Of a stretch of 64,000 nt of DNA, positions 12,084 through 23,245 are shown in pieces. This DNA comes from Nissolia schottii (taxonomy: Eukaryota; Streptophyta; Magnoliopsida; Fabales; Fabaceae). The DNA is taken from the NCBI GenBank assembly GCA_003254905.1, contig QANU01015964.1, positions 1,595,579-1,659,578 of the forward strand, read 5' to 3'. The notes under the pieces were generated by a model, which saw nothing but the letters and a program-made list of their open reading frames with translations, ran no database searches and had not been told where the DNA came from. The position numbers and the translations under genes were made by a program. The number at the start of each line of letters is the position of its first letter. The stretch's first letter is position 1.

Positions 12084-12205
12084 GTGTGAGATATTATGCT
12101 GATACACATATATATTTATTATTGAATGAAATTTTGATGGGGTTCACACCTCAAAATAATTTCATTCAATAATAAATATGTATGTATCGACGTGATATCC
12201 CACAC
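12084..12205. repeat. near-perfect foldback, about 54-bp arms
   Basis: Left arm 12084-12137 and right arm 12151-12205 are inverted copies with few mismatches around a 13-base loop (12138-12150). The shared core is TTTATTATTGAATGAAAT. This fits a short foldback MITE remnant. A transcript could form a hairpin, but nothing here shows transcription. Confidence 0.75.
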
Positions 12206-12884
12206 GTATAAATAGAAACAACATTTTTCTAATCATTACCATGACTCAACAAAGCATCGCAAGTGTAGCCCTTTTCTAGTAAAATCTTATCATACTAGTT
12301 CTCCAAAAAAATTTGTTATCAGATTAATCCTTAATGATTAGAAAAGTTACCATATTAGTCCTATTATATAAGAAGCATCTATAAGTTTATGAGGGTAAAC
12401 AAAAGTTGGAATAAACATAATGTACGTACTCAAAATACAGAGACATTTGTTTGGTTAGGTGTGGTGCCATGATGAATTTGGGATGATGTGTTGTACATTC
12501 TTATATTTGTAGTTAACTTTGATTAACATGGTTTTTTAGTTTGATGCATGGTCTAGGGTGAAAATGCTAATTAAATTTCTTGTAGTTGATACCAGGACAC
12601 ATAAATACGTAAGAAGAAAAAAAGGAAACACTAATTGGATGTTGGTGTAGCATCTCCCCACATAGATAAATGCTGTTAATTTTATTCGTGTGTATTTCAT
12701 TTCATGCACACGCTCAGAGCAGAAAATGATTAGGCCAGCAGAGAATACGTACAATAGATAGATAGAAAGACAAAGGCAAGGAATAGTAGTGTAGGCCCTG
12801 GATGACTGCTCGCCATTAGCTGGATGGAAAGGTAAGCCTGTTTGTCTGCGACACCTTCCAATATTTCAATCCTTCTCCTCCTAT

Positions 12885-12892
12885 TATAAATA
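12885..12892 (+). promoter_or_regulatory. TATA box of the XTH gene
   Basis: TATAAATA lies 80 bp upstream of the chosen XTH start codon. A start of transcription about 30 bp downstream would leave a leader of about 55 bases and would exclude the upstream in-frame ATG at 12892. Confidence 0.6.
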
Positions 12893-12972
12893 TGATACTT
12901 CCCTTCCCCTCAAATGCATTCAATCAAAATCAACCAACAAGATTTTTCCTTCTAATTATAATTAAAACACCA

Positions 12973-14136
12973 ATGTTCCCTTGCGGAAATGTCGGTGCCC
13001 TTATTTTGTTATTATCATCATGGGCTCTGTGTGCTTGGGGGCGACCCGCCACTTTCGCCCAAGACTTCCGAGTCACGTGGTCCGATTCCCATCTCAGGCA
13101 AATTGATGATGGCAGGGCCATTCAACTCATTCTTGACCGAAACTCCGGTAAGTGAGTGAGTGAGTGAGAATTAAAAGCAATATTGTATCTGAGGCATCCA
13201 AAAGCATTGATCCAATTTTGCAGGGTGCGGGTTTGCTTCCAAGAGCAAGTACATTTTTGGGCGTATTAGCATGAAGATCAAGCTTGTAGCTGGAGACTCT
13301 GCTGGAACTGTCACTGCATTTTATGTAAAGTTTAAATCTTCCCACACACCACATCCATATCCATTTACATTATTTACATTTACATTTGATCAATAGGCTG
13401 CAGGAGGTTGATGTTGGTTGTTGCTTTAATTCGTGCTAGATGAACTCTGACACGGACACTATTCGGGACGAGCTGGATTTCGAGTTCTTGGGAAATCGTA
13501 CTGGTCAGCCTTACACTGTTCAGACAAACATCTATGCCCACGGAAAGGGGGATAGAGAGCAGAGGGTCAACCTCTGGTTTGATCCTTCTGCCGACTTCCA
13601 TACTTACACTATTCTCTGGAATCATCGCCATATTGTGTGAGATGTCACGTCCTACCTTGTACTTCAATTAACAAATTAATGTATGCATTTATGTGTGTAC
13701 GTAACTAACTTGATTCTAAAATGATTGATTCATCATGCAATGCAGGTTCTACGTTGATGAGGTTCCGATTAGAGTGTACAAGAGCAACGAAACTAGGAGA
13801 ATTCCATACCCAACGATGCAGGCCATGGGAGTGTACTCCACACTGTGGGAAGCTGATAACTGGGCAACAAGGGGTGGCCTCGAGAAAATTGATTGGAGCA
13901 AGGCTCCTTTCTATGCTTACTACAAGGATTTTGACATTGAAGGCTGCCCTGTCCCAGGCCCCTCCAACTGTGCCTCTAACCCAAGGAACTGGTGGGAGGG
14001 TGCCACTTACCAAGCTCTTAATGCCGTTGAAGCCCGATTGTACAAGTGGGTTCGTCTCAACCACTTGATCTATGACTATTGCCACGACAAGCCACGCTTC
14101 CCTGTGGCTCCACTTGAGTGCCTTCCTGCCATTTAA
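12973..14136 (+). CDS. XTH6: xyloglucan endotransglucosylase/hydrolase, XTH6-like
   Basis: Four exons: 12973-13147, 13224-13324, 13440-13636, 13746-14136, all with GT-AG introns, joining to 287 residues. Known role of the family: secreted GH16 enzyme that cuts and rejoins (or hydrolyses) xyloglucan in the growing wall. Seen: an N-terminal hydrophobic signal (about residues 1-23) before RPATF; the catalytic motif [10 protein letters not shown] at 102-111 with Glu103 as nucleophile, Asp105, and Glu107 as acid/base; an N-glycosylation site NRT directly after it; conserved [17 protein letters not shown] and the C-terminal XET domain with YDYC and late cysteines. Length and intron positions fit the family. 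The start at 12973 is preferred over 12892 because it gives a clean signal peptide and the TATA box overlaps the upstream ATG. The XTH6/7 assignment is from remembered Arabidopsis sequences. Confidence 0.93.
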
Positions 14137-16062
14137 ATATCTATCTCTCAAAAATTGCTTTATTCTATTGGATGCTTCACACCACCACAACAACAACTTG
14201 TCTTCAACTGAATTAAAATGTTGGCATAATGCGCACTTTTGATATGTACGTACTCCTATTGAATTCTCCTTGTCCTGTGTGTATATATATAGTTATAATA
14301 AATATTCTTTTTATTTGGAGGAGGGGGCTGAGGTGAGGTGAGGGTACCAAGCTACAGATTAATGATTTTTGTGTTCGGGAGACACGGGCGTAGTTCAAAT
14401 CATTCATCGGGCGATTTGAAGTATATTTAACGTAATTGTATTTTGGTGTTCCTTGTTTTCGGGTCTATATATAATAAAGATCGATCGATCTTGTATGAAT
14501 GGTGTACGATACTTTTCAGGTGAAATAGATAATTTCATGATATGTTTCTATCCAAGCCAAGGGACAAATATATGGTTGGCCAATGGGATAACAATAGCAT
14601 GTTACGCCAACGTACTTGGACGATGTTCAAATACCACAACTCTTTAGTTATTTATGCAACTATACATTTGTTGCTGGTAAAATCATTCGAAACGACGGTA
14701 TGCATCAAGAAAAGGAAAAAACTAGTAATGTCATCTATGCGTTGCAATTACCAGACTTTGACTCTTTCCAAACAGTAGTGGCTCCCGATGATAGTGTTTT
14801 GAAATAGTTAGTTGGAGGTTGGCACGTACCTTTCCATATTTACTTTTAGCGTCTTATCAATGTCACTTCGTTCTTCTCCTTCCCTCCATTGAATTTATTA
14901 ATGCGAAGGAATCTGATTACTGATCATAGGTGAAGGAAATATATACTTTTGAGAACAGAAAATGAAATGACAAAGGGAAGACTAGAGAAAATTGTACCGT
15001 ATTGGTTATTTGGTTATTTTATTTTAAAATATTAATCCTTCAAATACAAGAGCAAGTGTCATGTGAATTTAGGCAATCGAACTAAACAACGGAGCCATAA
15101 CCAATAACTACATTTATTAGCAGAAGATTAGTTAGGTTGATAGGATAGGAGCAATGCATATATTCGCAACTAGCACTAGCTCTAGCTCTAGCTCCACTAC
15201 AGAGTGTAGAAACATATCGTTATAAGTATAAATTTGTCAACGCCCAATAAATTAATTAGACGGATGATTGCAATCAGCTGGAAGGTGTGGCATGGTCATC
15301 TTAAGATAGAAGGTCTCAAATTCAACCAAGTACTGGAAAATTGGTTCATTTGAGTAGTTAAATATGCCCCCCATTTATTTAATTTATTTGATCGCATGAA
15401 AATTGTGATGCTGTTTGTGACCGCATAAATAGTCGGCAACGCTCAGAGAGTTATTTTTGTTACGCAGCTGGCTACCGCAAGAAGAAAACAATTTAGATAG
15501 AGCAATCATTACCATTGCAGCAATGGACAAAAAATTCATGCTCAGATAGTTCTCAATTTTTACTGTCACGTATGATCCTATTCGTAAATACTATCCTAGA
15601 TGCCAGTGAGCAATATATAGTTCAAGTAATGCCTCTTGATCCTAAGTCCTTAGGTTATTATATAAAACCTTTTCTCTTCAACATTTGTTTTGTATCCCTA
15701 AATGTGATATTCACTTAGAAAGATTTTTCCTTTTTTTTTGGGGTAAAGCACTTAGAAAGTTAATGTGCCTTATTTGTTTCTTCTTTTAAAAAGGCTTTTA
15801 TGCTATGTATCAGTGCTACACTGCTCTGTTTTGTGGATGTATAATAATGGAGAAACGTGTCTAAGATTTTTGTTCTTTTCATTAGAGTTTATTAGCTTAA
15901 AAAGTGAATAACACTGCATGGTTTTTTTTTTTACCTGTTCAACATTCAATCTTAGATTCGTCCCTAAATACAAGTAAGCAAATTATTAGCGTAACTGATT
16001 TCCACACAAAAGAAAGGGCAAATCTCCCTTTCAAAAGGTAATGGTTTAAATATTTGACCAAA
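14137..16062. other. XTH 3' region and intergenic DNA
   Basis: The XTH 3' untranslated region probably covers the first few hundred bases. A small (GCTCTA)n run occurs near 15178-15195. No further gene, RNA or defined element is seen. Confidence 0.5.
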
Positions 16063-16071
16063 AAAAATAAT

Positions 16072-16514
16072 GGTTTAAATATATTACGAAACCTAACAAA
16101 TTTTAGAGATTTCGATTAGGTTCGTAAAAAAAATATTGTTTTTTAGTTTTGATTTAAACATATCATAAATTACATAATTTTAGTCCTTATCGTTAGTGAG
16201 AGTTTGTGATTTTAGTCTCTATCATTAGTATAAATCTTTTAACTACTGACTTGACTGGTGGAGTATCACGTGTGCAATCAATAGTGATTTGAGGACAAAT
16301 TCAAATCAAATAATGTGTTATGGGCTGAGTTACGGGTCAAGTGGATTTATTTTGTTCATACGACACTCTGTTAACTACGTCAACAATTAATAGAGTCTTA
16401 TTAATGATAGGAACTAAAAGCATATACTTTGTGATATGTTTGGACTAAAATAAAAAATTTAGGGGCCTAAACCAAATCTTTAAAATTTGTTAGGACTTAA
16501 AACATATTTAAGCC
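16072..16514. mobile_element. Mutator-like MITE (443 bp)
   Basis: Long terminal inverted repeats: the left end GGTTTAAATATATTACG and the reverse complement of the right end GGCTTAAATATGTTTTA continue to match over about 55 bases. It is flanked by a perfect 9-bp duplication AAAAATAAT (16063-16071 and 16515-16523), the duplication length of Mutator-like elements. It contains no coding sequence, so it is non-autonomous. Confidence 0.85.
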
Positions 16515-16719
16515 AAAAATAATTTATTTAGAATATTGTTACGGGCCAAAAATAATGCCAAATGATTAAGTCCATAAGGGTGTGGTCAACAGCCCGCTAC
16601 GCTAGGCCCAATTTGGAACCATGGATGATGGGCCAAGACCACCTTGCCCCCATACCTGACCCCGATTTGTCCCACTCATGCTTGTTGCACAAAATGCGCC
16701 CAAAAATAACACCAACACC

Positions 16720-17300
16720 ATAATCACCCTAAGATACGAGGACAGTTATTACTCGAGATGAGGAGCTAAGGGTCTATCTGAACTCATTTCAAAGAGCTCA
16801 GTTATAAAAGCACATTAACCGAACATATTTAGGTATCACTTATTCAAAACTAATAATACTCATCTAAAACTTGTGTTAACTTGAGTGTTGAAGTACCTTT
16901 GTAGGTACACGCTCTTATGGTAGGAAATAATATTAGAAATATTAGTATTATTTTAGAGTACTAGAGTATTAGGTAAGAGTGACATATCAATACAAGAAAG
17001 ATTATTTAGAGAAATATTCTTTCGGAGAGTGACGTGTGTGTTAGATGAATCCTTTAAAATCCTTTGTGTGTGTGTATAAAACCCCTTTTTTATATGAATC
17101 AAGGAATGAAGAAAGAAATAATTCTTTAATTATGTTTATCCTTAGTAGCTTCAATAGTAATAGCTTAATGTTTTATCTTTCGTTTCCTATCACGGCGCCT
17201 CCAACTCAATCGCATTCAGGACCTACAAGTGTACAACGTTAAAGCTTTCATCAAAGACACATCACATTCATCTATTGCGTTTAGATAATCTCATTCCCTG
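16720..17300 (+). mobile_element. LTR fragment with a second small LTR inside it
   Basis: Flanking text near 16870-16905 and 17195-17290 ('ttgagtgttgaagtacctttgtaggtaca', then 'catctattgcgtttagataa') resembles plant LTR 3' regions, and related text occurs at 49030-49140. Between them, 16918-17192 starts TGGTAGGAAA and ends TTTCCTATCA (imperfect TG...CA inverted ends) and holds a TATA-like TGTGTATAAAACCCC, as in a short copia LTR. No matching target duplication was found for the inner block. Confidence 0.45.
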
Positions 17301-18488
17301 TGGAATTACCTTAGAAGAGATATACTGCAATTACATTTTCTTTTTGGACAGTGATTAATGGCTCGAATTCTTTTTCGTGGCTATTTCCAGTGTTTATGTG
17401 ATTTTTCAAGTTTCAATTGTTCTCATGTTACATTCTTATCTTCTTTATTAATTAATGATCCACAATCTATCTACACTCTTTTACGTGGACTCGAACATTT
17501 AAATACAAAAGAAAATTGCTACGTTCAACTTATACTTTGATTATTTTGGTATTTCACAGCAGCGGTAAGCACGCGGGCAGCATTTATTTACTAAATAAAG
17601 CGAATGAATGTCAGAAAGCACAAAGAAAAAGATGCAGAGGTAAGTGGTAAGAGAAGTGAACACAACAAAATGCATGTTGGAATTGCCCTGCAGCAGAGTC
17701 CAAGGAAAAGGAGACAAGAACAGAGAACAATGTAGACGAGCCCAAATCGGAAAAGGCAGGCACAGAAGCATCCTCTCAGCTACACAACAAGCGCAACGCT
17801 CGATCCATCTGCAGGGAACACGATTCTCTTTTCCTTTCTTTTTGTTTAGCCATTTTATACATTCACCAGAGCTGCCATTGCCATTCTCTCACAATAATAT
17901 GAGATTAGTTACTCTTTTTCTCCCACCTTTATTATTATCTTTTCAAATATATGAAAACCATCATGTTCCTAGTAAAGGATATATAATTTCAACAATTTAT
18001 TTTTAATTTTTAGTTAATAATCATATGATATTCATGTTTTTTTTTCTGTCATATGAATATAATCAATCGTTTTTACTGACATGTCCAAAGCATAATCAGA
18101 GGATGTACGTAAAACTCATTTACACTAATAATGTATAAAAAGTAAACTTACAAACTAAACTTATAACAACATCTCATGATCTAACAAGATTAACTTTTAT
18201 ATTTAATTAAACATAAATATTGGGGACTAATGTCATTCTAAACGACTTGTTACGAATTTAATCAATTTTTTTAATAAAATTTATGATCTTTTGACCTCGT
18301 TTATTGTTAATTACACATCTTTTAATGGAACCACATTCATATTATTTTTAATTTGTAGATCTCTTGTTACTTTTCCTTCCATTTCTTTTTCCAAAATTCC
18401 GGCCATATTCTTGATTAACAAAATGGCTTCTTATAATACAAAAAACTATTGTAGAACATGCATATTTTGCATGTGATAGACCACTATG
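17300..18488. other. intergenic, no gene seen
   Basis: AT-rich sequence. The reading frames at 17358-17540 and 17644-18006 show no recognisable domain and no gene structure. Confidence 0.45.
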
Positions 18489-18496
18489 TTAAGGGT

Positions 18497-19324
18497 AGGG
18501 CTGTCAAAATGAGCCCGGCCCGTGGGCCTGACCCGTTTACATGGTTAAATGGACAGGCCCGCTAAGCCTGCGGGCTAGTCTGTGAGCCCGTGAAATATTT
18601 TTTTATTTGAAAAAAATCAATTTTTTAAAAGTTTTATTTTGGACTCTAAATTTTATTTTTGGAGCTTAAGAGTATACTTATAATTGAGCATGTTTAATTA
18701 TTTGTTATGCTTAACTACTTAATTATATTTATATTGCTATATAGCTGAAGTGCTATGACATAGATATTGATAAATTTTGCGTTATATTCCTTCAATGAGT
18801 GCCTACGCCCTACAAGTTAATATATACTTTCAAACCTTGTTTATTATTGATTAATCTACGAGAAAGAGTTCCAATTGTGTTTTTAATCAATAACATAACA
18901 GTACTCACATCAATGTTATATGTCCTCATTTAATTAATGAAATTGTATTAATTCATGAGTCGATTTCAAATAGCATTTGAAAGCATTTGATATCTTTCAA
19001 ACAAGATAGTTGAAGGAACAAAAAAGATAATATAATATCGCAATCAACCATTTAAACTATTTCTTTCTAATTAATTAATAGATAGACGATAAAAAATAGT
19101 TAAAAATGATCGCGTATACTTATTCACAATTTTGTATTTAAATCATAAAAAATAGATCAAAATTTTAATTTTTTTTAAAAAAAATAAACGAGCTAGCGGG
19201 TTAGGCCATTTAGGCCCACAGATCGACCATAAATGAGCTGGGTCAATAAAAATAGGCATAATTTTGGCCCGGCCAGTTTAAGCCCCGCGGGCCTTAGCGG
19301 GCCGGGCCGGCCCGTTTGACACCC
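18497..19324. mobile_element. non-autonomous hAT element (828 bp)
   Basis: Ends AGGGCTGTCAAAA and TTTGACACCC form imperfect terminal inverted repeats of the common plant hAT type, extended by GC-rich subterminal blocks (repeated 'gcccggcccg' and 'gggccgggccgg') around an AT-rich core. It is flanked by a perfect 8-bp duplication TTAAGGGT (18489-18496 and 19325-19332), the hAT duplication length. No transposase frame is present. Confidence 0.9.
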
Positions 19325-19332
19325 TTAAGGGT

Positions 19333-20336
19333 TTAACTAGTAGAGGTATGGTTATATCTTTGATATACTTAATCAAGATGAAATCATTTCATATTTAGGT
19401 GAAATGTGTAACCGCTTAATTTCATTGATGTTTAGGGTCCTATATAAGATTATGTTTTTTCGTGAAGAAGTACAAAAAGAAAAGAAAAGAAACAATAGCT
19501 AATTTTCGAAGAACTAGAGATGATGAATTTATGTGTTTTTGTTGATCTTCCTCTATTTTTCTTGTGTTATTTGATTTACAACAAAAACTTACTTCTCACA
19601 TTGGTGAAGTGTACTTGCACCAGTATCTCCCCTAATATTTACAAGGAGGCTCTGATTATATAAATGTGATGATGAGGATTGCGTTCTCTAGAGTCAGGGT
19701 CTTTTCCTTTCATTTTTTTTTCTCTTATAATTATTACTTTTCCTTCCAATNGCTAGTTCTTGAAGAACTAGACATCGTAAGTGTTCTCTCTATGCATTGT
19801 CTCCTGTGGTTTCTTGATTTAATTTGTTAATTCTGATAAAGACGAATCAAAGTTGCTGGCACTATTTCAAGCATTCCCAATCCAAAGAACTGATGTTTGA
19901 TTAATTAGAGAGAATGGTTTGCATATACACGCATGATAACCAAATCACTGAAACCGTTAAGCAAGATATATTATCAATATTTGTACATCGAAAGAAGATA
20001 TAAGAACTAGTGTTAATAAAAAAAAAGGATATATTATGATAAGGCATGCATTAGCTGTTACCAAACAAAGAGACAGCTCATGCACAAACATGTCAGACAT
20101 CACAACCCTAAAAATAAGAATTTTGGACAATTTTTATATACTGCATACAACTTTTTGTTTTTCCATCCCCATAGTTTCAGATAACAACAACATACAGAGA
20201 AGAACAAAAGGAATAGCAGATATTCCTTTCAAAGCCGCTGAGAGGACTTGGAAGCTAAAATAAAATAGTACTTTTCTAATCAATTTCATCACCAACTGTG
20301 GCCCCCAACAATAATTACCATTTCGTCCCTCTCTAC
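19333..20336. other. intergenic upstream of CLE 3' end
   Basis: AT-rich, with a single ambiguous base at 19751. I see no coding exon. The part adjoining 20336 probably contains the 3' untranslated region of the minus-strand CLE gene. Confidence 0.45.
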
Positions 20337-20576
20337 CTACCGATTATGCAGAGGATTAGCACCCGACGGCACTCCTCTCTTGTCTTCTAACTCTGCTTTG
20401 CGATGGCCAGAGAGTTCGCAGCAATGGGAAGAAGGCCTTGTGAAATTGAACAAACCAGCGGCAATGCCAACAATACCAGAGTTGCAGAAGATCAACAGAA
20501 CCAACAGCATAGAAAGAGCACCCATGTCACTCGCTTTGCATAGCAGAATAATACAAACCCAGTTGCTGAGAATCAT
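20337..20576 (-). CDS. CLE family signalling peptide precursor
   Basis: A single-exon minus-strand frame of 79 residues. Seen: a hydrophobic N-terminal secretory segment (clearest from Met18, MGALSMLLVLLIFC), a variable hydrophilic middle, and a C-terminal CLE dodecapeptide RGVPSGANPLHN at residues 67-78 (20343-20378), preceded by acidic/basic EDK and followed by one Arg and the stop. Known role: the dodecapeptide is cut out in the apoplast and perceived by leucine-rich-repeat receptor kinases to control stem cells or vascular growth. Start choice: Met18 (20525) would give a 62-residue precursor with a simpler signal peptide and may be the true start. Odd: position 7 of the peptide is Ala, where most CLE peptides have Pro that is hydroxylated and arabinosylated. 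Subfamily not assigned. Confidence 0.82.
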   Translation of the reverse strand: MILSNWVCIILLCKASDMGALSMLLVLLIFCNSGIVGIAAGLFNFTRPSSHCCELSGHRKAELEDKRGVPSGANPLHNR

Positions 20577-20603
20577 GCAACTTCTTACGTGATTCTGAAA
20601 CCA

Positions 20604-20682
20604 ACGAGCACGTAGATCAGTTGATAGAGATTATTTTAACTTAACCAGAGGTCTGTGGTTCGAGCCTGGTATGCAATTGTGA
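20604..20682 (+). repeat. tRNA-derived sequence (SINE head or tRNA relic)
   Basis: A block with an A-box-like GTAGATCAGTTGATAGAG and a B box GTGGTTCGAGCCTGG in tRNA spacing, resembling a lysine-type tRNA with mismatched stems. It cannot fold as a good tRNA, so a SINE head or a relic is likelier. It lies about 30 bp upstream of the longest CLE start, on the opposite strand. Confidence 0.45.
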
Positions 20683-20689
20683 AAGGGAA

Positions 20690-23152
20690 TCCTGCACCGG
20701 CTCGAAGAAAAGAAAAAAGAAACGTGACTCTGGATTGAACTGAGAGGGTGGTATTTGCCTCCGAAGGCAAATTATGTACTCGAGATTGAATTGCCTCAAT
20801 TTGCCAAAGTTGTGAAACAAAGAATGGGAAAAAGGGTGTAGGAGGATTTTTATGGTTAACTTGCCAATTTAGAGTCAAATGGTACTCGAGTGAAGGCAGG
20901 TCCAAACGCCAATGACCAATGTCTTTTATATGTGTATGATGCTATATAGTGATGGGCATCTTGGAAGTTATGAGAAAAGCCACCCCTGCTGAATCACACG
21001 CCAGGGAGAGCTTTGTCCAGCATGACTATAGTTTTGGTACCTTTTTTATATCTGAAAGGAGGACACCATGATGTCTTATAATATGATCACTCTTGCACCT
21101 GCTTTTCTATCTACTTTATTTCTCTACTTCTTTAATAGTAAGTTGGTAGCTGACAAACAAATACCTCCCTCCCCCAAAATAAAGTAGCATACTTACAATG
21201 GTTGTTGAATAAGTCCCTAAAATCCCGTGTATTGGTTGGCATGTTGGGTTGAATAGATATAATCCAGCTTACGAGAGTAATGTTATTTGTACATCTATTT
21301 TTAATGAACACTCAAATTCACAAAAGTATAAGATTTATTATGCTCACTTATTTTTCTATGATGGATCGTTATGTTTTGTGAATGTGAATGTCGTGTCCAA
21401 CAAAAATAAATGTGAACATAACATTGCTAAATATTGTTAGTACAAAAGTTTTTTATAATCATGGTTTATCATTTAATTAAAAATATTCAATTGTTACAAT
21501 GTCTCACACATACAAATATATGATTCCTTATAAGTATAAGGGTCGAGATATATCTTCAGGTACAAACTCTTGGAGAGTTTATATTAGTAGTGAAAATTGA
21601 ACTCACTTCTTGTGAGATAGAAAATGGATTCTTTTGATTGAATTTTTGTTATATATTGTTAAGTGTGATATCTTACCATTAATTGATAAAGTGAATCTCA
21701 TACATGACATAAGTGGCAAAAAAAATTAATGGTAAAAAATCACACTTAACAATATATAACAAAAAATTTAATTCAAAAGATTTATTTCTTGTGACATATG
21801 AGTTGTTCCTTAACAACTGTGTCAACTATCTTGTAGCATTATTGGCTATTTAATGCACAAAATTTAATATTTTTTATTTCCTACTTTATTATTGTTTTTG
21901 GCAATGGCACATGTTGGTTTTTTAATGTCTAAGCATAGGCACGTGCTTATTAAGGGCTTTCTGTCTCACCAGAAATAACATCATCAAAGTGTTTTTGTCA
22001 GATCAAGTTAGAGCTTCCTTTTACAGCCCGGAGAATTTATTGTTATTTTATTATATCTTTTCGGGTCATGGGAGGATGTATTGTTGGAACTGAACCTCTA
22101 TGTTCAAATTTTTGGGTTCAGCAAACTTCTAAATTCCAAAATTCAGAAAAGAAGTTATTCGGATCATGACCATTGAATAGCATAACAGGCCCAAATTTAG
22201 TGTCCAATAATTTTTGGCTCAGATGGAGGGGCTCAATGACGGAGGATTTTGACATCGGAGTATCCCACACATTTGGACTAGAAGAAAGAAGATTAGATTT
22301 TGACTTTGTTGTGGGTGATTTTCCATGTTTTAGATCAAAAGTAGCTTCAAATTGGACCATAATTTATTTTGTTGAGTTATGTATTTTCCCTTTTAGATCT
22401 GAAATAAAATTGCTTGAATGTGAAAAATTAAAAAAGAAAAAGACAAATCAGATTGAAAGAAGAAGGTTAGCAGGGACTTAATGTGGGGTTCAATATCCAA
22501 AGGGAATAATCCATTGGGCCCAACCATGAATATTATGCTGAGCAGAACAATTTACGAGTGTTAGTTTACCCAAAGAAAAGCATAAATAAAATACAATAAA
22601 GATAAGGGAGTGGTCCTGTCAATTCTGATTAAGATCTGTCCAAATTATATTTAGGAGTTTTGGGCCAACTTCATGTGATGTTTGGGCTGTGTTGGCAGAA
22701 TTCACTAGAAATACATGAAGATTAATGTGCCCACAAAAAAAAATGAAAAATTATTTGTCCCCGGTTTGGTAGTCCCCACCAGAAAATAACAAACACGGCA
22801 TATGGTATGTCGTGTGAATGTTCAGCTTAACTCCGTTGAATATGCATGCACATGTGTATCCATTAAGGCTTTTAAGTTCTTTGTTGCAAAATTTCTTCCA
22901 TGTATCAAACTTTTTCCCTGTAAGGCCCACGAATTATTGTTCACATTCAAGTTTAACTTTACGCTCCTTCCCCCTTTCTTTTTCTCTTTTTTGAGAGGGA
23001 AAAATTTAATTTTACTTGCCCGTGCTTGATTATTCAACTTCCAAACAAGGCCAAAGAATAAACTGCTATAATTGGTACAGTGGTGAGAGTTTAGATAATA
23101 TATGTGAAATCCTAAGTTTAAAGAACAAAAAAATCTTAAAAGGATAGTGATA
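20690..23152. other. intergenic, with one foldback
   Basis: CLE upstream region, then AT-rich DNA. Reading frames at 22118-22360 (-) and 22173-22481 (+) overlap each other and show no known domain. Apart from the foldback at 21605-21797 nothing definite is seen. Confidence 0.45.
21605..21797. repeat. foldback with about 78-bp arms
   Basis: Left arm 21605-21684 and right arm about 21719-21797 are inverted copies; the best core is TTGTTATATATTGTTAAGTGTGAT, with scattered mismatches outside it. The spacer is about 34 bases. It is probably a foldback MITE; a clear target duplication was not found. Confidence 0.7.
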
Positions 23153-23157
23153 ATACT

Positions 23158-23245
23158 TATAAAACTGCATATATGCAGTATGCAGAAAATATGAGAGATG
23201 ATGCTACAGCAGCATGAACAGAGAATAAGAGAAATAAGAGATGAT
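23158..23245 (-). repeat. 3' LTR of copia element 2, truncated by gap
   Basis: Matches 27933-28020 closely over 88 bases and then enters the N gap. The remaining 260 or so bases of the LTR seen in the other copy are missing here. Confidence 0.88.

Noticed and set aside
12892-12972. Upstream in-frame ATG extending the XTH protein by 27 residues
   Set aside because: It overlaps the likely TATA box (12885-12892), so it is probably upstream of transcription, and the internal start gives a normal signal peptide.
13705-14196. 163-residue frame on the minus strand across XTH exon 4
   Set aside because: Shadow of the XTH exon on the opposite strand; the plus-strand translation is a clear enzyme.
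20636-20905. 89-residue minus-strand frame upstream of the CLE gene
   Set aside because: No signal peptide or known domain, and it overlaps the tRNA-derived block; probably chance.
22118-22481. Overlapping frames on both strands near 22.1-22.5 kb
   Set aside because: Neither shows a domain or codon pattern of a real gene; they mirror each other.
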